In this document: piece after piece, positions 41,106 to 50,831 of the stretch | How positions within the stretch are numbered: the first letter of the stretch is position 1 | How the letters are laid out: each line of letters opens with the position of its first letter | DNA from: Imhoffiella purpurea | Lineage (GTDB): Bacteria; Pseudomonadota; Gammaproteobacteria; Chromatiales; Chromatiaceae | DNA: 64,000 nt | Direction: 5' to 3' | NCBI RefSeq assembly: GCF_000585215.1 | Contig: NZ_AONC01000022.1 | Coordinates: 1 to 64,000 of the forward strand | The notes under the pieces: model-generated | Database searches by the model: none | Told to the model about the DNA's origin: nothing | The model's input: only the letters and a program-made list of their open reading frames with translations | Position numbers and translations under genes: made by a program

Positions 41106-42110
41106 TCAGGCCTGCAGCAGGAAATAGACGGCTGCGGCGGCTCCGATGCCGGCCAGTGCGGCGAGTGCGACCAGTGTGTAGATGCGTCCCATGGCTCCGC
41201 GCAGCGACGTCTCGACCGCCTGGAGCGATTGCTGGGACGTCGAGAGCGCCGATTCGATCGCCTCCTGGGTTTCTCGACGTGCCGCGGCGGCCGCCTTGGC
41301 GGCGTTCTCGCCGCTCTCCAGGTGGCCTTCCTGCCCATGTGCGCCCGCGCCGCGCGGGCGAAGGTCGCGCATGTGCTTCTCGAGCGATTCCAGGAGACTG
41401 GCGCGCTCCGCCTCGATGCCGCGCTTGATGAGGTCGGGCAGGGTCTCGGTCGCCAGACGGGTGGAGATGGCCTGCAGGTCGGCCATGGTGGGTTTGGGAG
41501 GGGCGGCACGCTGAGCGCTCTGCTCGGCGGCGAAACGCTCTTCGATGAGGCGCTGACTCTCGTTGAGCAGCCCCTCGTTCAGGTCGCGGCGGATCTCGTC
41601 CATCAAGGGCGGCATGATCCGCGACAGGCGTGCCTCCAGCCTGGCCTCGATGAGCTTGATCACGGCCTCCTCGGAGAGACCGGCCGCCGCGGCTGGCTGC
41701 GCGGGGGCTCCGCGTGTCTCGGCCGGGGCCTTTTCAACGCTGGCGCCGAGCTTGGCGCGCAGCTTGTCCAGAATCTCGGGCAGCAGCTCGGGCGCGGCCG
41801 ATTTGGGCAGGATGCCGAAGACCCCCTTCTTCTTCGCCGTGGCGACGAAATCCGGCTCCTCGTGCGAGGTGCACATGATCACGGGTATCGAGGCGGTGCG
41901 CGGATCCTCGCGGATGACCTCGAGTGCCTCGAAGCCGTTGAGGCCGGGCATCATGTGATCCATGAGGATGGCGTCCGGGAGGCTCTTGCGCAGGACCTCG
42001 AACGCGGCCTCCGCCGATTCGGCCGTATCGACCTCGAGGCCGTGGCGCTGGAGTTGGAGCCGCAATGCGTAGCGTGCGGATTTCGAATCGTCGACCAGGA
42101 GTATCTTCAT
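41106..42110 (-). CDS. Response regulator receiver protein with C-terminal membrane anchor
   Basis: A 334-residue protein. Residues 1-120 form a CheY-like receiver: MKILLVDDSKSARYALR with the acidic pair, the phospho-acceptor in DAILMDHMMPG, IPVIMCTSHE and a terminal KSAAPE lysine. A long helical, coiled-coil-like region (about 150-300) follows, and then one transmembrane helix at the extreme C-terminus (IYTLVALAALAGIGAAAAVY). There is no DNA-binding or enzymatic output domain. A tail-anchored receiver is an unusual architecture. No cognate kinase gene is in the window. Confidence 0.85.
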   Translation of the reverse strand: MKILLVDDSKSARYALRLQLQRHGLEVDTAESAEAAFEVLRKSLPDAILMDHMMPGLNGFEALEVIREDPRTASIPVIMCTSHEEPDFVATAKKKGVFGILPKSAAPELLPEILDKLRAKLGASVEKAPAETRGAPAQPAAAAGLSEEAVIKLIEARLEARLSRIMPPLMDEIRRDLNEGLLNESQRLIEERFAAEQSAQRAAPPKPTMADLQAISTRLATETLPDLIKRGIEAERASLLESLEKHMRDLRPRGAGAHGQEGHLESGENAAKAAAAARRETQEAIESALSTSQQSLQAVETSLRGAMGRIYTLVALAALAGIGAAAAVYFLLQA

Positions 42111-42694
42111 CGGGGCATCGCTTCCAATGATTGTGGTGAGCGGCTGACGTGAGCGGATCCGCCGGACGCCATGTGGTGGTTGGCTGGAGTGGTTCTGGTT
42201 TTCGCGAAGCCCGGAGCCGGAATCAAGGCATGTCCGGTCGTGTGGCGAGCCGTCGGACGGCGGGGAGCCAGCAGCGCCTCGTTACGCCGGACCAGGACCC
42301 CGTGCGGGGGCGAACCATCGAAGTCTGTGCAAGGGGGTTTCCTTGTCATGGCCAATCGACGAATCGCTCGTCACCTCCATGATTTCGCCAAACAGCCGCC
42401 AGCCTGTCGGTTCTGGACGATGCGCGGCGGCCCGGTGGGCAAGCCGCGCCGATGGGCGGCAGGGGCTGACGAGGACAGGTGCCTCGTCGTCCGTACTCTA
42501 CGCGTCGCTCCAATCTCGGACTGGGATACGGAACACATCTTTTCGTCGTCGGGACATTTTGATACCGGCAGGCGATGGGGGCAAGCGAATCGGCGCCGGA
42601 AATCGCCGGAGGCCGTCCTCGGGGGCTGAGTCGGGGGAGTGGAGTCGGGAATGCCGGGCGTGCCGCCGGCTCTCGTGAGCGGCACGCCGGGGGG
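42111..42694. other. Intergenic region between hynL and the response-regulator gene
   Basis: 584 bases. Weak open frames here have no ribosome sites or recognisable products and are not reported as genes. It contains the hairpin downstream of hynL at 42657-42688 and presumably the promoter of the response-regulator gene. Nothing else is evident. Confidence 0.5.
42657..42688. terminator. GC-rich hairpin downstream of hynL
   Basis: A perfect 10-bp stem (GGCGTGCCGC / GCGGCACGCC) with a 12-base loop, 7 bases past the hynL stop. It lacks a T-run, so it may terminate with help or protect the mRNA 3' end. Confidence 0.55.
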
Positions 42695-44425
<1,731 letters not shown>

Positions 44426-44492
44426 GTTGGCGGATCTCCTGCACGGGGCCGGCGGGGGCCGGCGCCGCGATTATCGGGTGCTGGCCGGCGAA

Positions 44493-45788
44493 TCAGGCCT
44501 CGGCGTCATGCTCGGCGGCGGCGCGCGGCTTCTCGACCAGATGGTCGGCGATCATCTCGGTCAGACCGATGACCGGGATGTCCATGTTGTACTCCTCCAG
44601 ACCCTCCTCGAGCTGGGTCCGGCAGGTTGCGCACATGGTGACCATGCGTTCGGGCGCCACCTCCTCGATCTGGGCCTTTTTGCGCTTGAAGGCCGCCATC
44701 TTGAGTTCCTCGGCGCGTTCGTTGGAGCTGACGCCGCCGCCGGCGCCACAGCACCACTGAAAGCGTCCGTGCTCGTTCATGTCGACGAAGTCCTCGGCGA
44801 CCAGATCGATCAGATTGCGCTGCTGCTGGATGACGCCGCTCTTGCGCGCCAGGTTGCAGGGATCGTGCATCGAGAGACGGTCGTCCTCCTTGCCCTCGGT
44901 CTGGATGCGTCCGGTCGCGCGCAGCTCGTCGAGCACCTCGACGATGTGGAAGACCCGGAAGGGGTAGGGGCGTCCGATCAGATTCGGCCCCTCCCAGCGG
45001 ATGGCGGTGAAGGCGTGGCCGCACTCGGGGCTGATGACCTTGGAGACCTTCAGCGTCTCGGCCGCGGCCACGACCCGCTCGACCAGCTGGGCGGCGATGT
45101 CCTTGTTGCCGATCTGGATGCCGGCGTTGGTGGCCTCGAAGCACTGGGTGGAGAGGGTCCAGGTCACCCCGGCGTGATCGAAGATCTTGGTGATGGCCTC
45201 CAGATACTCGGGGAAGTTGATGACCTCCATCGAGGAGAGCATCACCAGATATTCGGCGCCGGTCTTGTCGACCGGAACCTCCAGCCCCGTACTGGCCTCG
45301 ACGTGCTTGATCTGGACCGCCAGGGTCTTCCATTGCAGCCCCATGGGGCTGCCGGTGGTGACGGCGCGGATCGAGGCGTTGATGAGCCCCTCGGGCGCGT
45401 GGCCGGCCTGCACCATGCCCTCGCGCGACTTGCGGATCATATAGGCCAGGTCGTTGCCGACCGGGCAGACCATGGAACAGCGTCCGCACATGGAGCAGGA
45501 GTCGTAGAGCAGTTCCTCCCACTCGGCCAGCATGGCGTCCGTGACCTTCTCCTGGAGTCCGAGCAGACCCTTGATCCGGCCCCAGAGGGTGAACTCGGCC
45601 TCCCAGATCAGACGCAGCGGTTCGAGCTTGAGGATGGGCGTGTACTTGGGATCGCCGGTCTCCAGGTAGAAGGGGCAGGACTGGGCGCAGACGCCGCAGT
45701 GCACGCAGCTGGAGAAGAAGGCCGCGGTCGGCGCGTCGATCTCGGCGCGGAAGGCGGCGAGTCCGCGCTCTAGCGTGAGTTCGCTCAT
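44493..45788 (-). CDS. isp2: Isp2, heterodisulfide-reductase-like Fe-S electron transfer protein
   Basis: A 431-residue protein related to HdrD. Two ferredoxin-type 4Fe-4S clusters lie near the N-terminus (CVHCGVCAQSCPFY and CSMCGRCSMVCPVG). Two CCG-type cysteine-rich domains follow (ISPECGHAFTA and MHDPCNLARKSGV in one region; FQWCCGAGGGVSSNE and MCATCRTQLEEGL in the other). With the cytochrome b-like Isp1 it is thought to link the hydrogenase to the quinone or thiol pool. It starts inside the Isp1 stop (ATGA overlap). Confidence 0.92.
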   Translation of the reverse strand: MSELTLERGLAAFRAEIDAPTAAFFSSCVHCGVCAQSCPFYLETGDPKYTPILKLEPLRLIWEAEFTLWGRIKGLLGLQEKVTDAMLAEWEELLYDSCSMCGRCSMVCPVGNDLAYMIRKSREGMVQAGHAPEGLINASIRAVTTGSPMGLQWKTLAVQIKHVEASTGLEVPVDKTGAEYLVMLSSMEVINFPEYLEAITKIFDHAGVTWTLSTQCFEATNAGIQIGNKDIAAQLVERVVAAAETLKVSKVISPECGHAFTAIRWEGPNLIGRPYPFRVFHIVEVLDELRATGRIQTEGKEDDRLSMHDPCNLARKSGVIQQQRNLIDLVAEDFVDMNEHGRFQWCCGAGGGVSSNERAEELKMAAFKRKKAQIEEVAPERMVTMCATCRTQLEEGLEEYNMDIPVIGLTEMIADHLVEKPRAAAEHDAEA

Positions 45789-46447
45789 GACTGAACCCCC
45801 TTGCGGCCGAAGGCGGCGCCGTTGTACCAGCGGGCGATGAAGGCCGTGAAGATGTGTGTCAGCTTGGTGAATGGCAGCATGATCAGCATCAGCTCGGCCG
45901 AGAGGATGTGCATCCCCAGGGCGAGCGGATAGGGCTCGACCAGACGGTGATAGGCCAGATAGCCGGTCAGCACCACCATGAAGACGATCGTCCATACCAG
46001 ATAGTCCTCGGTCGTGCTGATGCGCCGCTTGACCGGGTGCCAGAGCCGATGGACGAGGGTTGCGAGCAGGGTGATGAGGGTCACGGCCGTGACCAGATCG
46101 ACCACCGGGTTCGGCAGTCCGGGCCAGTAGAGACCGAGCACGCCCTTGAACAGCTCGATGTGCGGGATGAAGAGCAGCAGGGCGATCAGGAAGCCGATGT
46201 GCCAGACCCAGCCGACGACCACGTTGAAGGGCGCCCGCTTGAAGGTGCCGGGGTCGGCAATGGTGCGGCTGAGCATGGTCCGCAGTCCCGGGCCCCATTC
46301 GCCGGCGCGCGGCTCGGCATAGTTGGGCGCGCGTCCGAGCAGGAAGATTTCGACCAGGCGTGCGATCAGCCCGATGGCGAAGATCGCCAGGGCGATGTTG
46401 AACATGGGGCCCTTGACCCACAGCAGAAATCCCATCGCGCCGCTCAT
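45785..46447 (-). CDS. isp1: Isp1, cytochrome b-type membrane subunit
   Basis: A 220-residue membrane protein with about five transmembrane helices (GPMFNIALAIFAIGLIARLV; VGWVWHIGFLIALLLFI; AVTLITLLATLVHRLW; YLVWTIVFMVVLTGYLAY; SAELMLIMLPFTKLTHIFTA). Histidines in WHIGF, LVHRLW, GMHILS and LTHIF are candidate haem b ligands, as in NarI/HdrE-like proteins. It would anchor the Isp2 electron carrier and hydrogenase at the membrane. Overlaps of four bases on both sides (with hynS and isp2) indicate tight coupling. Confidence 0.92.
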   Translation of the reverse strand: MSGAMGFLLWVKGPMFNIALAIFAIGLIARLVEIFLLGRAPNYAEPRAGEWGPGLRTMLSRTIADPGTFKRAPFNVVVGWVWHIGFLIALLLFIPHIELFKGVLGLYWPGLPNPVVDLVTAVTLITLLATLVHRLWHPVKRRISTTEDYLVWTIVFMVVLTGYLAYHRLVEPYPLALGMHILSAELMLIMLPFTKLTHIFTAFIARWYNGAAFGRKGVQS

Positions 46448-47553
46448 AGCTTCTGCTCCAGTTCGTCGATGGTGACGGGCTGGCGGTTCGCCACCGCCTC
46501 CTTCTTGGCCTTGCGGGCGAGTGCCGCGATTCCGGCTCCAGCCACGGCGCCGACCGCGGCGCCCTCGATCAGGGTCTTGGAGGTGACGCCGATGGGCACC
46601 GAGACGGGTTCGTAGAATCCCGCGTCGTCCCAGAAGCCTGGCTCGGAGCAGCCGAGACAGGGATGGCCGGACTCGACCGGCCAGCTGGTTCCCGAATTCC
46701 AGCGCATGGTGGCGCAGGCGTTGTACGTGGTCGGCCCCTTGCAGCCCAGACGGTAGAGACACCAGCCGAGCTTGGCCCCCGCGTCGTCGAAGCTCTCGGC
46801 GAACAGGCCCTTGTCGTAGAAGGGGCGGCGATAGCAGCGGTCGTGGATGGACTGACCGTAGAAGGCCATGGGGCGGCGGTAGGCGTCCAGCTCGGGCAGC
46901 CGGCCGAAGGTAAGGTAGTGCGCCAGCACCCCGGTGATGACCATGGGGATGGGCGGACACCCGGAGACGTTGATCACCGGCTTGTCGTGGACCAGGTCCA
47001 TGACCGACATGGCGCCGGTCGGATTGGGTTTGGCCTGCGGCAGTCCACCGAAGGCGGCGCAGGTCCCGACCGCGATCACGGCGGCGGCGTGCTCGACCGT
47101 CTCCATGAGGATGTCGTAGTTGCTGTGGCCGGCGACCGTCGAATACCCGGGGTTGGCGTCGGGTCCGGGAATGGATCCGTCGACGATCACCAGGTATTGG
47201 CCCCGATTGGCCTCCATCGCCTGCAGACGCGCCTCCTCGGCGGCCTCGCCGGCGGCGGCCTGCAGGGTGTGGTGATAGTCGAGCGAGACCAGGTCGAGGA
47301 TGAGGTTCTCGACGCTCGGGCTGTGGCTGCGGGTCAGTGACTCGGTGCAGCCCGTGCATTCCTGGAAGGAGAGCCAGATGACCGAGGGGCGCCTGGCCTG
47401 CTCGAGCGCGGCGGCGATCGCCGGCACCAGATTGGGCGGCAGGGCCATCATGGAGGCGGTCGCGGCGCAGAACTTGAGGAATCCGCGGCGCGACAAGCCG
47501 ATCTCGCGCAGTCCTTCGCCGAGTGTCTTGTCGGGTGTCTTGAGGTTGGCCAT
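46444..47553 (-). CDS. hynS: [NiFe]-hydrogenase small subunit with Tat signal
   Basis: A 369-residue electron-transfer subunit. The Tat signal SRRGFLKFCAATASMM directs the folded heterodimer across the membrane. Fe-S ligands: proximal cluster QECTGCTES, GTCAAFGG and SGCPPIPM; distal cluster HDRCYRR and the GWCLYRLGCKGP region; medial cluster YNACATMRWN and HPCLGCSEPGFWD. The C-terminus has a hydrophobic segment (IEGAAVGAVAGAGIAALA), a likely membrane anchor. It is followed directly by isp1 and preceded by a HupH-like gene 18 bases upstream. Confidence 0.95.
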   Translation of the reverse strand: MANLKTPDKTLGEGLREIGLSRRGFLKFCAATASMMALPPNLVPAIAAALEQARRPSVIWLSFQECTGCTESLTRSHSPSVENLILDLVSLDYHHTLQAAAGEAAEEARLQAMEANRGQYLVIVDGSIPGPDANPGYSTVAGHSNYDILMETVEHAAAVIAVGTCAAFGGLPQAKPNPTGAMSVMDLVHDKPVINVSGCPPIPMVITGVLAHYLTFGRLPELDAYRRPMAFYGQSIHDRCYRRPFYDKGLFAESFDDAGAKLGWCLYRLGCKGPTTYNACATMRWNSGTSWPVESGHPCLGCSEPGFWDDAGFYEPVSVPIGVTSKTLIEGAAVGAVAGAGIAALARKAKKEAVANRQPVTIDELEQKL

Positions 47554-47571
47554 GGTCCCTCCTTGTGGGTG

Positions 47572-48027
47572 TCAGGACGATAGTGGCGAGTGAGCGGGAT
47601 CCCGGAGACGCGTGAGCCGGGCGTCGAGCCGTTCGATCGCGCAGGCGAGATCCTGGGGTTGCGGACGCAGTATCTGAGGGACGGTCGCGATCTCGACATG
47701 GAGCGTCAGCCGCTGGCCTTCGGCATTCAGATAGTCGACCAGCCAGACGCCGGGGATCCCGGTCTCTCGAATCCGCGTGGGGCCGAGCGCCTCGACGCTG
47801 GCCTCTGCCTCGCCCGTGCCGAGGAGTTCGGTCAGCCGTTCCAGGTCGCCTGGCCCGAAGGGCATGGCGTTGAGGTCGATGCAAGTTTCCTCGCCGCTGG
47901 AAACGAGACGTTCGAGGGCGTCGCGGATCTGGTTGAGGACGGCGGGGGCGTTGCCGAAGTCGCGAGACCGAGCGGAACATGAAGCGCTCGATTCGATAGT
48001 GACAGGGATCTGATCCAAACCGGACAT
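47572..48027 (-). CDS. HupH/HyaF-like hydrogenase accessory protein
   Basis: A 151-residue protein. The C-terminal half fits the HupH C-terminal domain: EALGPTRIRETGIPGVWLVD, then YLNAEGQRLTLHVEIATVPQ and ILRPQPQDL. HupH and HyaF proteins help mature the small subunit's Fe-S clusters or protect assembly under oxygen. This one is shorter than typical HupH and has only one such domain. The start ATG at 48027 follows an AGGTG ribosome site. Its position immediately ahead of hynS fits a maturation role. Confidence 0.75.
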   Translation of the reverse strand: MSGLDQIPVTIESSASCSARSRDFGNAPAVLNQIRDALERLVSSGEETCIDLNAMPFGPGDLERLTELLGTGEAEASVEALGPTRIRETGIPGVWLVDYLNAEGQRLTLHVEIATVPQILRPQPQDLACAIERLDARLTRLRDPAHSPLSS

Positions 48028-48183
48028 ATGGGCACCTCTGCGTCGGTCGGACGAAATTCTAGGACCATTCACTCCTGTCGGATTTGATGCAGCGCACCTT
48101 TATTAGAAAGTGGTTAGACTCGAATATCATTCCTCAATGAAATTCACATTTCCTTGTGCTCGGCCATACCGTTCGTCGGCCGG

Positions 48184-48675
48184 TTAGGACTTCCAGCGCG
48201 CCAGAAGCTCGCGAATCCGTGCGATCGCCACCGGAACGGCGGCCTCGACCTCCGGCGTTAGACGCTCTCCCCAGCCGATGAATCCCGGCTCGATGCCGAT
48301 CAGGGCCCGGCGCCCGGGGAGCGTGTCGGTCAGCCGCGCCATGTCCATGAGATCCGCGAGGCTGACCTCGTGCACCGTCTTGGCGTGCGAGCGGAGCTGA
48401 CGATCCATCTCCTCGCCCTCGAAGACGCGGACGCTGCCGGGAGGCTCGCCGAGCGCGGAGGCGTCGACCACGATCAGCTGCCGGCAGTCGCCGATCGGCA
48501 CGGCGAGCGTGAAGCTCAGTGTCCCGCCGTCGATGCAGACAATGGATGGATCCTCGTCCGTTTGGTTCGAGAATCGGCGAATCACCTCCGGACCCACGGC
48601 CTCGTCGGTCATGAGTACGTTGCCGATTCCGAGAATCAGTGTCGCGGGCGCTTGAGGCATGGTGTCCGAGGTCAT
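48184..48675 (-). CDS. hynD: Hydrogenase maturation protease (HynD/HupD type)
   Basis: A 163-residue nickel-dependent endopeptidase that trims the C-terminus of the large subunit. Landmarks: LILGIGNVLMTDEAVGPEVI with a nickel-sensing Glu/Asp, QLIVVDASALGEPPGSV with the second ligand Asp, and KTVHEVSLADLMDM with the His ligand. The ATG at 48675 (MTSDTMPQAP) has AGGAA upstream; a longer frame exists to 48855 but overlaps hypC. It is 156 bases before the HupH-like gene, so the operon may have a promoter in that gap. Confidence 0.9.
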   Translation of the reverse strand: MTSDTMPQAPATLILGIGNVLMTDEAVGPEVIRRFSNQTDEDPSIVCIDGGTLSFTLAVPIGDCRQLIVVDASALGEPPGSVRVFEGEEMDRQLRSHAKTVHEVSLADLMDMARLTDTLPGRRALIGIEPGFIGWGERLTPEVEAAVPVAIARIRELLARWKS

Positions 48676-48760
48676 GGACTGGGTTTCCTGATCTTGAAGG
48701 TCGGGTCGGACGGGCATAGTCTCGCTGCCAGGCTGATGGATCGAATCGGAGGTTTCGGGG

Positions 48761-49000
48761 ATGTGCTTCGGTATTCCAATGCAGGTCCGTTCGGTGGACG
48801 GCTTTCTCGCGCGCTGCGAGGCCAAGGGCGTCGAGCGCGAGGTGAATCTTTTCATGCTCCAGCACGAGACGATAGAGGTCGGCGACTATGTCGTGGTGCA
48901 TCTCGGACAAGCGGTCGAGAAGGTCAGCGCCGAGCGGGCCATGGAGGCATGGGAGATCTACGATGCCATGCTGGCGTCCGCGGAGTCGGGTGCCGGCTGA
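48761..49000 (+). CDS. hypC: HypC/HupF-type hydrogenase maturation chaperone
   Basis: A 79-residue protein starting MCFGIPMQVRSV, with the essential Cys2 of HypC, then the beta-barrel residues GVEREVNLFMLQHETIEVGD and YVVVHLGQAVEKV. HypC-type chaperones carry the Fe(CN)2CO group with HypD to the large-subunit precursor. A GGAGG ribosome site lies just upstream. The gene is divergent from hynD, 85 bases apart, and no other hyp genes lie in the window, so this is likely an operon-specific chaperone. Confidence 0.9.
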   Translation: MCFGIPMQVRSVDGFLARCEAKGVEREVNLFMLQHETIEVGDYVVVHLGQAVEKVSAERAMEAWEIYDAMLASAESGAG

Positions 49001-49143
49001 TCTGGCTTGGAATCTGAAGCGATGCGCATCGCACCAGGACGCTGCCGCGTTCCGGTAGGCGATTTCACGGTCGCGCGCCGAATCCCGGCTTCGCCGCGCG
49101 CTTGGTTCGCGAGCGAAGGGCGTGACGGCGTTCGAGGATCCGA

Positions 49144-49599
49144 TCAGCCCAGGAATTCGCCGGCGATCCGGTGCTGGTGTCCGGCCTCTTCGTGCTCGGA
49201 GGCGATTTCGTCCTCCATCATGGCGCAGTTGACCGCCATGCGCGCCTGAACCGCCGCCTTCCAGGCGCGGTTCTGCCGCTCGGCCATCAGCGCGTCCGGG
49301 GTCAGCGCGGCGGCCGCCGCGGCGGCGACGAAGTGGTCGGCCTGAGCCAGCCAGTCGGTATCCTTGCCGCACTCCGTATAGGTCTTGACGGTATAGGCCT
49401 TGGCCGCGCGGAAGGCGTCCTCGATCTCGTCCGGGGCGGCGTCCTCGCGCATCCCGGTGGCGATGGCGCGGTTGACGCGCTCGTCGCGGCTCAGGCGCAT
49501 GACGTTCTCGGCGAAGCGGCAGCCGAGCCGACGCTGCTGCTCGGGGCTCAGCTGGTCGAGCGCGGCACGAAGTTCCTGGTCGTTGTCGATCGTGGCCAT
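49144..49599 (-). CDS. Unknown protein next to the hydrogenase genes
   Basis: A 151-residue, largely helical, acidic protein (LDQLSPEQQRRLGCRFAENV at the start; EEAGHQHRIAGEFL at the end). Its Ala-rich centre and several Glu/His in the last third (EDEIASEHEEAGHQH) could bind metal, but no known motif is complete. I do not recognise a family. The ATG at 49599 has GAGGAA 6 bases upstream. It converges on hypC, 143 bases apart, so linkage to hydrogenase function is only positional. Confidence 0.6.
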   Translation of the reverse strand: MATIDNDQELRAALDQLSPEQQRRLGCRFAENVMRLSRDERVNRAIATGMREDAAPDEIEDAFRAAKAYTVKTYTECGKDTDWLAQADHFVAAAAAAALTPDALMAERQNRAWKAAVQARMAVNCAMMEDEIASEHEEAGHQHRIAGEFLG

Positions 49600-49697
49600 T
49601 GGAGGTTCCTCAGCCATGTGGTGGGAGGTCCTGCCGGTGATCCATCGTCACCCGCATCAGGTGCATCGAATATCAACAAATTCCATTATGGATCACA

Positions 49698-49726
49698 TTG
49701 ACATGGGTCAGGGTGGTCGGTTGTGA
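49698..49726 (+). promoter_or_regulatory. Possible sigma-70 promoter for ppsR
   Basis: TTGACA (49698-49703), a 17-base spacer and TTGTGA (49721-49726) resemble a -35/-10 pair with a weak -10. It lies 114 bases before the ppsR ATG in the divergent intergenic region. The -35 matches the consensus exactly, but the -10 is poor. Confidence 0.3.
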
Positions 49727-49839
49727 TGAACGGTTGTAGTCTGCTCCCGTGACGCGGGTCTTGTCACCAGGCGAGGCTAGTGGCACAGGCCCCGGCGGCG
49801 TTGCAGCCGATCATCGAATCCATATCAGTCGTGAGCCCA

Positions 49840-50682
49840 ATGAATCGCACCGTTTTCTTCGTCTCCGAAAGTACCGGTATCACCGCCGAGACGCTCGGAC
49901 ACAGCCTGCTGTCGCAGTTCGATACCGTGAATTTCGAGCAGGTGTACATGCCCTATATCAACACCGAGTTGCGCGCCAAGGCGCTGACGCAGCGGATGGA
50001 GGAGGCCGCCGATCGGGACGGTGCGCGCCCCATCGTGTTCGCGACCATGCTCAACAAGGAGATCGGCGACATCCTCAAGGGTGGCAACTGCTTCTATGTC
50101 GAGCTCTTCGAGTTCTTCGTCGATCCGCTGGCCAAGGAGCTGGGCGTAGCCCCCAGCCTCAAGTCCGGCCAGAGCCATGCCATCACCAAGCCCAGCTATT
50201 ACACCAAGCGCATCGAGGCCATCAACTTCGCGATGGCCAACGACGACGGCATCCGGCCTGACAACTTCCATCGCGCCGATGTGGTCCTGACCGGCGTCTC
50301 GCGCTCGGGCAAGACCCCGACCTGTCTCTATCTGGCCATGCACTACGGTCTGCGCTCGGCCAACTATCCCATTACCGAGGAGGACTTCGAGCGCGGCGAC
50401 GTGCCCCAGCTCCTCTACGACTGCAAGCACAAGCTGTTCGCCCTGATCATCGATCCCCAGCGTCTGCAGCTGATCCGCGAGGAGCGCCGTCCAGGCAGCA
50501 GCTACGCCTCCCTCAAGCGCTGTCAGGACGACATCCGCCAGGCGCAGCAGATCTACAAGCGTCTCGGGGTTCCGGTGCTCAACACCACCACCCAGTCGAT
50601 CGAGGAGATCTCCTCGCAGATCATCCGCTCGCTCAAGGAGAATCAGGAAAGCGGGCTGGTCTCGGCCATGAAGGTTCAGTGA
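49840..50682 (+). CDS. ppsR: PEP synthase regulatory protein (bifunctional kinase/pyrophosphorylase)
   Basis: A 280-residue DUF299-family protein. It phosphorylates and inactivates phosphoenolpyruvate synthase using ADP and reverses this by pyrophosphorolysis. Motifs: VFFVSESTGITAETLGHSLL at the N-terminus, VVLTGVSRSGKTPTCLYLAM with the P-loop, ANYPITEEDFE, and LIIDPQRLQLIREERRPGS. It controls the PEP-pyruvate switch, relevant to gluconeogenesis in autotrophs. The ATG at 49840 gives the standard beginning; GTG codons at 49831 and 49780 are alternatives. No ppsA gene is in the window. Confidence 0.9.
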   Translation: MNRTVFFVSESTGITAETLGHSLLSQFDTVNFEQVYMPYINTELRAKALTQRMEEAADRDGARPIVFATMLNKEIGDILKGGNCFYVELFEFFVDPLAKELGVAPSLKSGQSHAITKPSYYTKRIEAINFAMANDDGIRPDNFHRADVVLTGVSRSGKTPTCLYLAMHYGLRSANYPITEEDFERGDVPQLLYDCKHKLFALIIDPQRLQLIREERRPGSSYASLKRCQDDIRQAQQIYKRLGVPVLNTTTQSIEEISSQIIRSLKENQESGLVSAMKVQ

Positions 50683-50693
50683 CCTGATTCCCG

Positions 50694-50726
50694 ACCGCCC
50701 GGGCGGGAATAATTCGCTCGGGCGGT
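50694..50726. terminator. Hairpin downstream of ppsR
   Basis: ACCGCCCG (50694-50701) pairs with CGGGCGGT (50719-50726) just after the ppsR stop. A T-run (GATTTTTTG) occurs about 17 bases further on, so termination here is possible but not clear-cut. Confidence 0.4.
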
Positions 50727-50831
50727 TGAGAGGTCTGGCCGAGATTTTTTGATGCTCTTGTGGGTGAATCGTCGAAAATTTCACGAGAAACTCCCATAAT
50801 CCACCTGAGTTGATAGATTTAGGTTCGGAAG

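Noticed and set aside
42171-42629. 152-codon open frame between hynL and the response-regulator gene
   Set aside because: No ribosome site or family resemblance; the peptide is arginine-rich and typical of non-coding GC-rich DNA.
44493-46447. Heterodisulfide reductase HdrDE instead of hydrogenase Isp proteins
   Set aside because: The proteins are HdrDE-like, but their position between hynS and hynL with four-base overlaps identifies them as Isp1 and Isp2.
49831-49842. Start of ppsR at the upstream GTG
   Set aside because: It has no ribosome site and adds only three residues; the ATG at 49840 matches the family N-terminus better. Not fully excluded.
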